Shown: positions 36,020 through 47,012 of the stretch, piece by piece
Position numbering within the stretch: position 1 is the first letter of the stretch
How the letters are laid out: each line of letters begins with the position of its first letter
DNA from: Mesodorylaimus sp. YZB2_4
Lineage: Eukaryota; Nematoda; Enoplea; Dorylaimida; Dorylaimidae
Reading direction: 5' to 3'
Length of the DNA stretch: 64,000 nucleotides
Assembly: GCA_030248295.1 (NCBI GenBank)
Contig: JASANH010000838.1
Span: 930,001-994,000, forward strand
Notes under the pieces: generated by a model
Databases searched by the model: none
What the model saw: the letters and a program-made list of their open reading frames with translations, nothing else
Told to the model about the DNA's origin: nothing
Program-made: the position numbers and the translations under genes

Positions 36020-36667
36020 AGGTTTAGAGTCTCGATGTCCTGTCATGAAGTTTAGGGCGTGTTTCGAAGCAGAAAATAGGGCTATTCAGTTATTCAAAGA
36101 AAACGTGCCTTACTTTTGTCCAAGCAATTTTGCTGAATTTTTTGAAATATTTTGGGGTGCTTGACTTCTGTTGCTGTCAGAAAAGCTATTGAAGAAGAAA
36201 CATACTCAGTTTTTTGTGCTCTATCCATGTATTTTGTAAGAAACGCCATAAGGCTGTCCCTTAGTGAGTAGCTCCTGCCATAAGTGAAAAAGTCAGAAGC
36301 GTGCCTTACTTTTGTCCACTACTGTATGAATACAAAATGCTGGACCCGTTTGCTTCTTTCGCAACTTTGTCAGTCGAATATGTACGCGACGTAAAATGAG
36401 AATATAACGCGCAAGCTTGCCTGGGCATCGCGTGAGGTCGCATCCCAGGTAGGACGCCTGCGTGAAGGGACCCCAGCGGCATGAGGCAGCTCAAAAAAAA
36501 GATTTTGCATCTTTACAGCAAAGATTTAGAGCCAGCATTACACTGTCACTGCCACACAAGCAGCCGCGACTTCTGCGAAGCTCCTCATTCCACGCTCTGT
36601 TTCCGACCTGTGCGGTTGTGTTCGTCGATTTCTCTCGAGTTTCTGCGCTGAACTTTCGTTGAGCCTC

Positions 36668-39600
36668 ATGTCGAAGTACGTCACCCCGTCGCCATCGCCA
36701 TCGCCGTCCCCGTCCCCGTCAGCACGTCAACGACCACCACCACTCCCCGTGCAGGTGGACCCTCTCGAACTGATCCTTCAGAACTACGGCTTCCATACGA
36801 TGACGCACCTGGAAAAGGACCACGCCAGCTTCATCGAGCACGTGAGTTACGCTCCTGCTGGGCCTTCGGTTCCCCTTTCGGAAAGTGCTCGGTTTCAGAT
36901 GCCCGCGCCCGACGTGCGAAAACCCGAAGAAGAGTTCGCCCTGCTGAACATCCTCGCCAAGATCGTCGACGCGTTGAACAAGGTCGACCCGAACCAGCCC
37001 GAAGGCGTCGTCTTGCGAGCAATGGCCAAGAACTTCGTCACACCCGAAACGGCGGCCAAGCTGGTCAGCGGGGCCCCGATCGTTCCAGTCAAGCCGGACG
37101 AGTTCAGGAATCCCCAGTTCGCTCAAGCCATGAAAACCCTGCACAGCAAGGTAAGCGCTTACATGTCTCAAACAGGGGCTCATGTCTCAAACAGGGACTC
37201 AAACAGGGGCTATTAGGCGGGAGGACCAGCACGCTTGTGCAAGCATAACCCCAGGTCCTGGTCTGAGATCCCGTTTCCCTTTCAGTACCAGAATGCCCCG
37301 GCCAAACGAGATGCTATCGGATGCGTCGCCGCTGCTGCTCACAAGCGTCCCATGACAGGAACTGACGTGTTCTACGTATTTCAACACCTGACCACCGACA
37401 TGGACCTCAGCCCGGAACAAGTCAAGGCGATCTTCCAGGTAACCTGACGTTCAGTTCCCTCCCTCCGAACCAGCTCGTTCTTCCCTTTTCAGCACCTCGT
37501 GACGGCGGTGAAGTTGATGAAGAAGGAGGCTGACGAGATGAACAAGAAGCTGAACGAACAAGGGAACCTGTCGCTGTTCGATGTGGCCAACCAAGTCCAA
37601 GAGAACGTGGACGTGAATTCGGACGGGACGATTGCTGCTCGTCGAACGCAGCCGACCGTCGAAGTAAGTGGCACGATGCCCCCTCGAGTGGACCCTGCAA
37701 AATCTTTTGTTTCTAGAAACCCGACGAAGCTATGGGCCTGTTGGAGATGACTCGAGACTTCTGGATGGCGCTGTTCAAAGCCAAGCAAGATCAGAATCTC
37801 AACGACGAAACGCAAAGGTAGATGGCCGAACTGCTGCGCATCGCTGGCCAGAAGTACGTGCGAACGGGCAGGACTGCGTCAGCGACTGTGACGGATGCCC
37901 GACAGGCCCGAGTGCTGATACGAAAACTGCGAGCGGCGCCGGCGGTAAGTCCACCAGCAGATGGTGAATCCTAGTCCTCTAATCAGGCTCGATTTCAGGT
38001 GCGAGCGAACGAGGCCCAGATGGCTGCCCTGGACAAGCTGGAGAAGGCCGAAGCGACGGGACGGACGCTGAGCCCTCAAGATCTCCTGGAAATCTTCGAA
38101 GCGTTGGGTCGCGGTGTGCCATTGACGCCGGAGATGCTGAAGGCCATCCTTGAGGTGAGTGCAATGGTCTTTTGGCGCTCCCTCGGTCGATGACTGCTTC
38201 TATTGCAGGTGATGATCGGACAAATGCGAATGGGAGGCCAGAAGCTGCAGGAGGCGAAGGGCCTGCAAGATCTGATGCGCGCCGACACGATCAATCCCGC
38301 CGAGGCGATTCGGGTCCTGAACACGGCCAATGTGCGGGTGAGTCCCTTCGGCTTGTCGGGTTCTGCGTTGAATTCAATGCCACCCGTTTTCAGAAACCGG
38401 AGGAGACGGTGGCCTGCCTCGAGCTGTTCACGAACTTCATGCTGGCCATGCGCGCTGCTAATCAGAACGCCGCCCTCCGAGATCGCTACGAGCGAATGAT
38501 GGCCGAGACGTTGCAGAGCGCCGGACAAGTGCACGGAACCAGTGCCGCAGCCAAGCAAGCCCAGCCGCCCGTGGACCGAGACGCTTACCGAATGAAGCTC
38601 GTCAAGCTCAGGGCCGAAGAGAACGTGAGTTTCCTAATTCTTAACGTCTTCTCGTTTGAAACTTGGGTCTTTTCAAGGTGAAATCGGATCCGGCGAAACT
38701 GAGGGCCATCGAAGAGCTGGCAGCCGCCGAAGCCACGGGCAAGAAACTGACGCCGCAGCAGCTGCTCGACATCTTCCAAGATCTCGCCAAGGGGATGAAA
38801 ATAACGCCCGAGATGCTGCGCGCGATCCTCGAGGTAAGACTGATGATTGATCCCCGAGGGATGCCGAATTTACGCATCGTTCCTTGCAGATGATGTGCGG
38901 CCAGATGCGAGCTCTGTCGCCGAACGAGAAGGCTGAGTTGCAGAAGCGGTTCCGCCAAACACCACCGCAAGACCCGACCGACGCTGTGAACGAGGCGGCG
39001 CAGGTGCGCAAGGATCATGAAGAGCTGGCTCGCCAGGCGCAGACCGTGGGCTGCTTCCAAGTAAGCGTTCTTTGACTGGGTACTGCACAGAGTACAGTTC
39101 TTCTTTCAGATCTTGCCGCAAGGGCACCCAGCGTTCGCCAATCGACCCGTGCCGTCGACGACGCGAACCCGCGAAGTCGGAATGCGAGCAGGACCCGCCA
39201 GCGTCGAATGGCATCGGTACCAAGCTCTGGGCATCCAACCCCCGGAAGTGGAGATGGCCCGAATCATCCTCGTCCAAACGCGACTGGCCGACGTGAAGAA
39301 CTTTGACGACGAGAAGACGCAGAAGACGCTGATGCAAGAGGCGTCGCAGGTCTCGTTCAGGTAAGGGATGGGAGAAGATGACTTTTTGCTTTTTGAGTCC
39401 CTCTTCGTTTCAGGAGCGTGCTGCAGCCGTCGGTGATGGAGAAGTACAAAGAGTCGTTGAGGAGCGACACGCAGGCGATGAGTGTGCTGCAGAACCTCTC
39501 GCAAATGGGCACCGTGGACGACAGGCAACTGGGAAAGGTGAGTTCGATGTCCCACGCCCCTGGGTTCGATGCTCAACTCGGGTCTTCCTGTTTGCAGAAG

Positions 39601-39801
39601 GTGGACCAGCTGCTGGACACGCTGCACATCGATCGCGCGAAGATGCGAACCGTGTTGCAGCAAATGGTCAAGGACCGGCTGATGACGAACGACGAGGCGA
39701 AGGACATGGAGCGGCGATGCGAGGTGCTGATGGCGGCCGGCGGAGGGAAGATGAAGCTGAGCGAGCTGCAAACCATGCTGCAGGGAAACAAGCGACGATG
39801 A
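36668..39801 (+). CDS. Unrecognised exon-modular helical repeat protein (13 exons, one in-frame TAG)
   Basis: Exons: 36668-36841, 36899-37150, 37286-37438, 37493-37663, 37717-37944, 37999-38154, 38209-38337, 38394-38624, 38678-38833, 38890-39060, 39110-39360, 39414-39537 and 39598-39801. Total is 2,400 bases, about 799 residues, nearly all phase-0 junctions and mostly short (51-75 base) introns. After an Ser-Pro repeat the protein is predicted helical and polar, with no signal peptide or membrane segment. A three-exon module repeats: exons 3, 6 and 9 share the pattern L(S/T)P.(D/Q)LL.IF..L then L(T/S)PE..(K/R)AIL; exons 7 and 10 begin (V/M)M.(G)QMR; exons 2, 5 and 8 begin KPEEE, KPDEA and KPEET. 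Exon 5 carries TAG at 37819-37821. Codons are strongly C/G-ending, as in the MSP-domain and kinase genes. Family and function are unknown. Confidence 0.85.
37819..37821 (+). other. In-frame TAG in exon 5 of the repeat protein
   Basis: The frame reads NDETQR-stop-MAELLRIAGQ. The paralogous exon 8 reads RDRYERMMAETLQSAGQ at the same place, so the sequence on both sides of the TAG is coding and the stop occupies one residue position. It is a nonsense mutation, an error, or a readthrough site. Confidence 0.85.
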
Positions 39802-40161
39802 GAGCGCGTGGGAAGAGACGAAGGGGGGATGAGTCGTGATCGTGATCAGCGATTCAGTTGGTTCATGTGAGTGCGTGTGTGATGGATGTCCGAGTACATC
39901 ATGAAAAGACCTGTTTTCGCAACAGACGCTTCGAATATGTGCAGCGTGGCGAGTCGAAAACTCAGATTCGACTTAGACTTGGAGTACAGCTCAGAGCAAG
40001 TGCCAAAGTCAATCGTGTCCCTGTCTTGTAGGGATGACAGAAATTATGCAGCGAGATATTGTTTTATAGTTTGCCATACGAGCGTGTGGGGATTAAACAG
40101 GCAGGTTTGAACCTGCAGGGTTCCTTTGCAGATGGAGCGTGGGCAGTGACTGAACACTAAT
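39802..40161. other. Intergenic, nothing recognised
   Basis: 3' flank of the repeat-protein gene and of the truncated gypsy element. No AATAAA was seen close to the stop. Confidence 0.4.
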
Positions 40162-41292
40162 TTAGGATTTGGGGTGGACTTTTTCCACCACTGCTTTTAT
40201 CTTTCCTCTATCAGGACACAACCCTGAGCTAGTCACTCGATGTCGTAAGTACGATATCTGATTCAGCAAGAATGCACACTTCGCCAATTTTATCTTCAGC
40301 CCCGCCTTATGCAGGCGCATAAAGACCTCTTGCAAGCGAAATTGATGCTCCTCGAATGTTGAGCCGAACACCATGATATCATCCAAGTAAACTAGGCACC
40401 TCTCCCATTGCATGCCCGCAAACACACAGTCCATTAACTTCTGGAATGTGCTCGGAGAGTTGCACAGCCCAAAAGGCAAAACCCGAAACTGGTAATGACC
40501 ACTAGGCACAGTAAATGCCGTCTTTTCGCTATCCTCTGGTGCCAGCCGAATTTGGTGGAATGCACTTAGCAAGTCCAGAGTGGAAAACCACCTGGCACCA
40601 TGCAACGAGTCTAGAATATCGTCCAACCTAGGTAGTGGGTACTCGTCGCGAATGGTCACTGCGTTTAGCCGCCTGTAGTCGACACAAAATCTCCACGTGC
40701 CGTCCTTCTTGCTCGCAAGGACAATCGGGGAGGAAAACGGGCTATTCGACTCCTCCATCTGACCTGCAGCAATCATCTTCTCCATTAGCTGTTTCACAAC
40801 AGGTCTTTGGAAAAATGGAATCCTCCTCGGGGCCTGGTGTATTGGAGGGTTGCTGCCGATATTGATCACATGCTTTATGGGTGATTTCACCGGCGCCAGC
40901 TCAGAATCGGAGCTCGCGAATATGCCTCTTTTAGCCCACTCAATCAGAAATTGTTTTATCTCTGATTTCTGCTGCGTCGAAAAATCTGGATTCGTGAACT
41001 CCAATTTACGAATCGCGTCTACTGACTTGCTATAGTCTCCAGGCACCGCACTATTCTTATCCTCATGTACCTGAAAGACGCTTTCCGCACGGCCCAGCTT
41101 CTGCCCCTCTCGCAGAATCACTGGTGAATTGGTGCTATTTGTGACTGACAACCACATGCTGTTGTTCCGTACCTTGCTCACGCAATTAGCAATGAGCAGC
41201 GTCTCCTTATCGAAACCCGTATCGTCCAGTATTGACGTCTGCCTATTCGGCAAATCACAGAGGAACATGGCATCCCTTGCGGTGCAATTCAC
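40162..41292 (-). pseudogene. Gypsy reverse transcriptase
   Basis: Clear Ty3/gypsy RT: IHQAPRRIPFFQRPVVKQLM, SPFSSPIVLASKKDGTWRFC, DYRRLNAVT, LDLLSAFHQIRL, FRVLPFGLCNSPSTFQKLMD, and the catalytic YLDDIMVFG. It is in the same frame as the protease part, separated by the TAG at 41338-41340. The stop comes after the connection region (VEKVHPKS), with RNase H and integrase missing, so it is a truncated copy although the RT motifs are intact. Confidence 0.9.
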
Positions 41293-41337
41293 TTTACCTT
41301 GAATGTACTTTTCAGTGCTCGCAGGTATAGTTACTGT

Positions 41338-43050
41338 CTATGCCAGACACACCGTCCCACTCGTCGCTTTATCTGACGAGTAACCCTGCATCTCATCAAG
41401 GTCCACTGTCGGAACATCCCTCATCCGACCATCAGTATAGTCGAATCTAACTGGTCCGAACTTCGCTAAGAAGTCTCGACCTAGCAGCATGGGGACGGGT
41501 ATGTCCTCCAACACAATGAACTTGTGTCTGACCGTTCGATTATGCACTCGGACTCGCAAATGCACTACCTCATCCGCCATAACCACAGACCCGTGTATCC
41601 CACGAATCGGGGTCTCCTCTACCTTCTCAAGGGTAAGGTCCATTCCCTTGACTTCCCGATATCTGGCACGAAGAAATTCAAACAGTGCCTTCGATACGAA
41701 ACTTCTGCCAGCTTTTGTGTCTATGATGGTCTTCGACACTGCGGCGCACCCATCATCAAGATATGTCATCGTATATTTTGGTTGTACAGACAGATCAGGC
41801 CTCTTCTTGTCACTTCTCCTAGATGACCAAGCCATCAACACTGTGTTTAGAGAGTACACCACATCGGGTGCGATCGGCACCTCGAAGTCCTTCCCTTCCA
41901 ACTCTGTTAGAAGCCGTTCACGATCTCGGTTCACTCTGCGCGCCCATTTTCTCAGGCACTTCCCTCTGGCTTGAGCTACTCGGAGCAGCCTCAACCTAGC
42001 ACTACGTAAATTAGAATACGTTTTCATGGCCTTCTTAGTGCACAGCATACGCACTGCCGTGTACTGGGCCGCTCGAGTCGTCCGCATAAAGTCTGTTACC
42101 CCATGCAACAACAAATGTATCGGACTGAACAATAACCCAAAAAATAAGGCCAAATACCTCAGAATTCGTGAGCTAAGTTTAAATAGTTGGATTGCACTCA
42201 ACACGAAACACCCGATCAACACGACAACAATGTTCGCGCGTCCAACTTCTCGTCTGGGCATCATTCTTGATCCATCGCTACCGCTTGTCCCCCGAAAGCA
42301 ATTTCCAATCCGACGGTGGCTGCCAGCGCTTTGATCTGCGTGGCGTAAGCCTCGCTTAGGTCGCTTAACCAACCCTCGCATTTTCCTCCTGCTTACCTTC
42401 TCCGCCACGCTCTGCTCAGCATTTCCGCTAATCATTGGGTCTTTCGTGTTAACCAGTGCGCTGGTTTCCTCGGCTTTGCCGTCCTTAGTTTGAAGAAACA
42501 CCTTCGGATCGAACAGTTCCAACGGTTTCTCGTTCGCTACCGCACGAGCCCTCTTCTTTTCCGGTTGTTTCTGCATGAAAGCGAGACATGACCCCAAGTC
42601 ATGTTCATACCCGTTGGGACGCATGAAATCAGCGTAGCCTTCAACTTCACCTTGCTCGCCTTCGCTTTCGTCCACCCAAAAGTGCCTTTGACCATGGCTG
42701 ACGCTAGTCCTATCTCCGTGACAAGGCCTATAGTCCGCCCCTCGATTGCCATCTGTGCCGCCTTTACGAGCCTGATCATCCCTTACTGGCTCCTGGCAGG
42801 TGTCCTTCTTGTGCGTGGTCTTGCTACAGTTCCAGAATCGAGGCCCTCGGACTTTTTCATCTTCGCCAGCTTTATCGACTGGTTCTCCATGAGCACGTTT
42901 TCGGTCCTTTTGGCCTCCGCATCCACGAACGTACCGTGATGGCTGCTGGCCACCGCGACCACGCGCGGACCCGCGAGCCAATCCTCGTCCGTTTCCACGG
43001 GCCTTTCCGCGTCCATACCCACGCGACGCTCCGTACCGTTCGCCCGTCAT
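41338..43050 (-). pseudogene. Gypsy gag C-terminus and retropepsin-like domain
   Basis: The 570-residue frame begins with an Arg/Gly-rich stretch (GRGLARGSARGRGGQQPSRY). A degraded CCHC knuckle follows (FWNCSKTTHKKDTCQEP, first Cys replaced). There is a membrane-like segment in the middle (VVVLIGCFVLSAIQLF). A retropepsin-like domain near the C-terminus reads TIIDTKAGRSFVS, then HKFIVLEDIPVPMLLGRDFL. The active-site triplet is Asp-Thr-Lys, where active retropepsins have Asp-Thr/Ser-Gly, so the protease is probably dead. It ends at an in-frame TAG directly before the RT frame. Confidence 0.75.
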
Positions 43051-43404
43051 CTAGCTGACCTAGCTCATCGCATGCTTGAACGTGTCCGCCGGAGCTTGTA
43101 TTTGCACTGGAAGAACAGAAACGGAATTCTGTATTGTCTCCGCCGTTTGCATCGCCTGCAGTACTTCATCCAGAGTCCATCCTGAAGTATGGGCTGCCTT
43201 CCATATTTAATAGTTCAGGTCCTCTCTAGTGCTGAACGCGGTTCCGTTGATCAACCTCTCCATGATCAACAAGTCTTTGGCGTCTCGGCCTAAACAGAAG
43301 CTCCGTCAGGATGAGGATGGACACATGCGGCGGCTCACTGAATTGTGACTCTGAACAGCCCTTGCGTGTGGTTGACGAATAAACGATACACGGGGTCACC
43401 ATTA

Positions 43405-43560
43405 GTGTTGTTAAGCGTTAACGCTATTAACGATATTTAACGCGTTATCGACATCGTTTCTGGTTAACGTTATTAAGGGTAACGATAACGATATCTATTT
43501 TCAGAGAACGCGTTATAGCGGTAACGGTATCTTTTTTGTGTCGAATAACGCGTTATTTGT
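43405..43560. repeat. TTAACG / AACG-rich palindromic block
   Basis: The 155-base block is made largely of GTTAACG, TTAACG, AACGATAACG and ACGCGTTAT words on both strands. The local symmetry is striking, but no exact period was found. Confidence 0.6.
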
Positions 43561-43633
43561 GCATACACTACTATAGAGTCAAATTTAAAATCTGCCCTTG
43601 TTCCCAGCAACATAGCATGAGATGTCTGCTAAT

Positions 43634-43648
43634 GGGGGGGGGGGGGGG
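43634..43648 (+). repeat. Poly-G run (15)
   Basis: G15 in intergenic DNA. Confidence 0.95.
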
Positions 43649-44702
43649 ATTGTTCCGCATCCGCGGACAGATAGTGTGAGTGATTATATGTATTTTTGTG
43701 TTTCGTCATTCGACGTCAGCGTGTCATTGGATGTCGCCTGATTGGTTATCAGAAATTTCTTCATTAAGAAATTTTCGATATTGATATCCAAAATAATGTC
43801 GAATTCGGGAGAAGGCAATAATACTGATGACAAAGACTGTATTAATATAACAGATCCAGTAACTTTGTGTGTGAAATCCTTGGCTCGCCCTAGGACAGAC
43901 TAGGGCTGACCAGAGGATGGCTCAAGCCACAGGAACCAACCCACGCAGTCCACGGACACTTATTAATATAGTTTACTGTCCCACACCAATAAGGCCGTGT
44001 AGACTCACTATTCGAGGAGCAGCCGCACTTGCCGGCCGTCAAAGGGGTTCTGACGGACCTGAGCCCGAAGTGCTCACAGAGCAAGTTCGGACCAGGAACT
44101 CAAGACTAGTTCTCAACCGATGCCTGCAATCAGACCAGTCACTCGACCTCGACCTCGCTCTCGGTCTCGTGCTGGCCCTGTCTTAGGAGAGGCGGTTGTA
44201 ACGAAATTTGGTTTTAGAGGGAAGAGTCAAACTAGCGTTACATCAACAGACAAATGGCTTACCCAACGAGCGCGGGAAATACGGTTGAAATCGGCGACCG
44301 CGAAACATGGCGAAGAAAAACAAGAGTTTACGTTCAACCACGTCTCGTCAAGCCAGAAGAATACACTGCCTCGAACACACGAACCGGCCGCCTTAAATAG
44401 CCGGTCGGCCGTGCACCAAACAATAGGATCACGCCACAGGCAGGTTCCAAACCAGTCCAAGATAAACGCAGGCCTACGGCAACACATGAAAATCTAGTCA
44501 GAGAACAACAACGTGCAGCAAGGTGCAAAGGTCTAGGATCACTTGCACGCAACCGCTGGCCCAGGGCCAAGGGAGCCTCCGCCAGAAAAAACTGGCGGGC
44601 AAGTAACCTTATTATTATAAAGAAATCTTATAATAAAGGGGACTTGATCGCAAGCGTACTGTGTCAAGAAACGACTGCAAGCATTTTACTCAGGCGCTAA
44701 AT

Positions 44703-47012
44703 TTAACCGTGGATTTTTGGTAAGCGGGCTACAGCATAAAAGAGGACTGCACGCAGGTCAGTGGTGGCGACGAACCAAGCATACTCATAAGGTCTAATTG
44801 TAATGACATAGCTAACTACAATCACAGTCCACATCCAGATGCAAGATTCAACACGAGAGGCCAATGAAGACGCTCGCAATTTGTCGATGATGAACCAAGG
44901 CGCAGTGCATTTTTTGTAGAAGCACCATCCAATACGACATTCTGCATGTCTCCAACAAGTGTCACCAATCTGTAGAGCATGCAACGTATCGACAGGACGT
45001 AGTTCGAGTGTACCGCCATGCCCTATGCAATACCCTTCTCTGCATTGATGTGAATGAGGACATGAATATTGACCCTGGCATTTAGCACCCGGAGCTACTG
45101 TACCACCAGCAGGTATTGCAGCGACGCACTGGTTGGCCATGCAGAAAGCGGAATAGCATTGTTCATTCGTTCGGCAAGCCCCACCGTCAGCCACCTTACC
45201 CGGGGCGGGACTGTCAACAGCGCATATGCCGTTATCACAGTAGCCGCTGTAGCAGTTTGTGTCGAGTAAGCACAGGCCACCTCCAGCGACCAGACCTCGA
45301 GTTGAAGCCGTTGCTGCTAGCGATCTGTCCAGTGGGGCTGGCGCCTCTGCACTGCATATCCTGTCTATGCACATTCTTGAATGACAATGTCCATGTTCGT
45401 AACACGGACTACCCGCAGCTGCCGCATATACTAAACTGTGGTCGGCGTAGGATGTTGCGCAGACTCTGGCTTCGCACTGCCCCGAATGACATTGCTCATT
45501 AACGTCGCATGGACCGCCATCGGCGATTAATGTTTTGTTCGTAGGAGATGGCGGAGCGCAATGTCCTCGGACGCAGAAGGCTGAAGCGCATTGAGAAGTG
45601 GAGCTGCATCGTTCACCTGGGCCTCGGGTGCGGGCTTGCTGAAATAAACTCACTGTTAATGTGAGTGCCAACGAAGCTGATTGAGTCATGTTCATCACCG
45701 AACGTGGGTGCCCAAGGGTGAAGGGACGCAGTGTACTGTAATTGGCAATAGCTCTACGCTCTCCAGGCAGGCCTCCTAGCTGTCGGAGGCAAAGACATCA
45801 ACCTGACGGGTCTCTGCATCGCCTGGAGGAGCGTATCGAGCGGCAACTGATGCGGTGGCCACTCAAGGCAACCACATACCTACTGCTCCGTGTACAAGGC
45901 GGCCAGTAGGCAACCAGATAAACTACTCTCTCCACAAGTCAAACACACCTAGTACAGTACCGTACACGAAAATATTTGCTCGGCATCGAGTCGAACACAT
46001 GCCGGTAAATTAGCAGCCAGCCTGAGCGACAGATGGCAGGCACAATAGAGGGGGAATAAGGAACTATATGTCTGTTTCTCTCTCCCCCCCCCCCCCCCAA
46101 TCATAAAAAACCTCACCTCGCCAGCAATGCCGAATTTTCTAAAAGGTGCCCTATTCGACACGCAAACATCTTCTCGGCACACGCTCTCGTTTCCGCAATG
46201 GTAATAGTTTATGCATTTGCCTCCATCGGCTACTTTGCCTATCTCACCGGCTGTTGTGCATCGCCCCATGTAACACATCCTCGACCAACACCAGTTAATG
46301 ATGGCGCTGCAATACCCACCGCTCGGAACCACTGTCCGAATTCGACCATCAGGCCCGCATCGATAGGAATGGCACACACCCGAGAAACACTGCTCGTCGT
46401 TATTTCGGCAATAGCCACCAGCTGATGATCGACCCAACTCAGCTCCGTCGGGCCCACAGCGTTCCTTGTGACATACCCCGGAATAGCATTGATGATCGTG
46501 ATTACAGAACCCACCACCCGCTACGTATCCAAGCGTGTGGCTATCAGATGCGCAGAGACCATGGAAGCAGTAATTCGAGAAACAATCACGGTCCGACTGG
46601 CAAGCTCCACCGGCCGCGATCGTACCATTCGCTGCCGCATCAGGTGCACAGACCCCAAAGTCACCCGCAGGTATTTGACAATGTCCTAAAATGGAGGCAC
46701 TGAGAGTCGGAGAACTAATGAGTAATGGCCACTGGATTTCAAGTGAAAGCTCTCTCTAGCAGTGGTGCAGAATCAGGTCTCTGACCTGAGAAACAGTTGT
46801 CGTCGACTCGACAAGGCTGGCCTCCGGGCAGGAGCTGGTCAGTGCTTCCACCAACAGCGCATTGTAGACACGTTATCAGCATAATCGCAAGGCCTAGACC
46901 TTGCCAAATCTTGTGTTCAGTCCCTAAAATAATACCACATCGAGTGTAGGATGCTCATTGTCAAACGAACATGAGGGCATCCAAGTGTGTAAGCTAAATA
47001 CATACCCTCCAT
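44703..47012 (-). CDS. Secreted or membrane Cys-rich repeat protein, paralog A
   Basis: Minus-strand exons 47012-47006 (ATG GAG G), 46923-46786, 46685-46117 and 45638-44703 join in phase to 549 residues. Residues of about 7-25 (WQGLGLAIMLITCLQCAVGG) form a signal peptide. Thirteen repeats of about 35-40 residues follow, each of the form GG.C.....QCYSG.C....C(A/G)PD, with four cysteines per repeat, similar to EB-module and Dickkopf-N-like repeats. Near the C-terminus is a hydrophobic stretch (WMWTVIVVSYVITI) that could be a membrane anchor. The protein is colinear with paralog B, about 4 kb away on the same strand. A role as an extracellular adhesion, receptor or defence protein is possible but not shown. 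A C15 run lies in intron 3 next to its donor. Confidence 0.82.
46084..46098 (-). repeat. Poly-C run (15; poly-G on the gene's strand)
   Basis: C15 on the plus strand, inside intron 3 of paralog A, 18 bases past the donor. Confidence 0.95.

Larger units (their letters stand above)
34664..36324 (+). mobile_element. Tc1-family DNA transposon with IR/DR ends
   Basis: The left end CAGTAGTGGACAAAAGTAAG and the right end are inverted copies over about 120 bases (34664-34784 and 36204-36324), flanked by TA on both sides (34662-34663, 36325-36326), the Tc1/mariner target duplication. A second pair of the inner motif AAAAGTAAGGCACG lies at about 34861-34875 and, inverted, at 36103-36120. This gives the two-repeats-per-end IR/DR arrangement known from Sleeping Beauty-like Tc1 elements. 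The element has both ends but a frameshifted transposase. Confidence 0.9.
40162..43330 (-). mobile_element. Truncated Ty3/gypsy-like LTR retrotransposon (gag, protease, RT)
   Basis: One minus-strand reading frame, interrupted by only a few stops, runs from a gag end through a protease to a reverse transcriptase and stops there. RNase H, integrase and LTRs were not found. At least four in-frame stops occur in the otherwise open 3.1 kb: a TAA in gag near 43207, TAG at 43060 and 43051, and TAG at 41338. Confidence 0.8.
43331..44702. other. Intergenic with TTAACG block and G run
   Basis: No supported gene. It contains a TTAACG/AACGATAACG-rich block (43405-43560) and a G15 run (43634-43648). Confidence 0.5.

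Noticed and set aside
36842..36898. Reading the 57 bases between exons 1 and 2 of the repeat protein as coding
   Set aside because: The frame is open through it, but it has a GTGAGT donor, a TTTCAG acceptor and the same length as the gene's other introns.
36719..37183. Long minus-strand open frame opposite the repeat-protein exons
   Set aside because: It is a shadow caused by the strong codon bias of the plus-strand gene; no motif.
37818..37871. A 54-base intron that would remove the in-frame TAG of the repeat protein
   Set aside because: Phase and length would work, but the acceptor lacks a pyrimidine tract, and the removed residues align with paralogous exon 8, so they look coding.
43405..43560. 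Internal telomere-like repeat
   Set aside because: The words are TTAACG-like and palindromic without a constant period, unlike the TTAGGC telomere repeat of nematodes.
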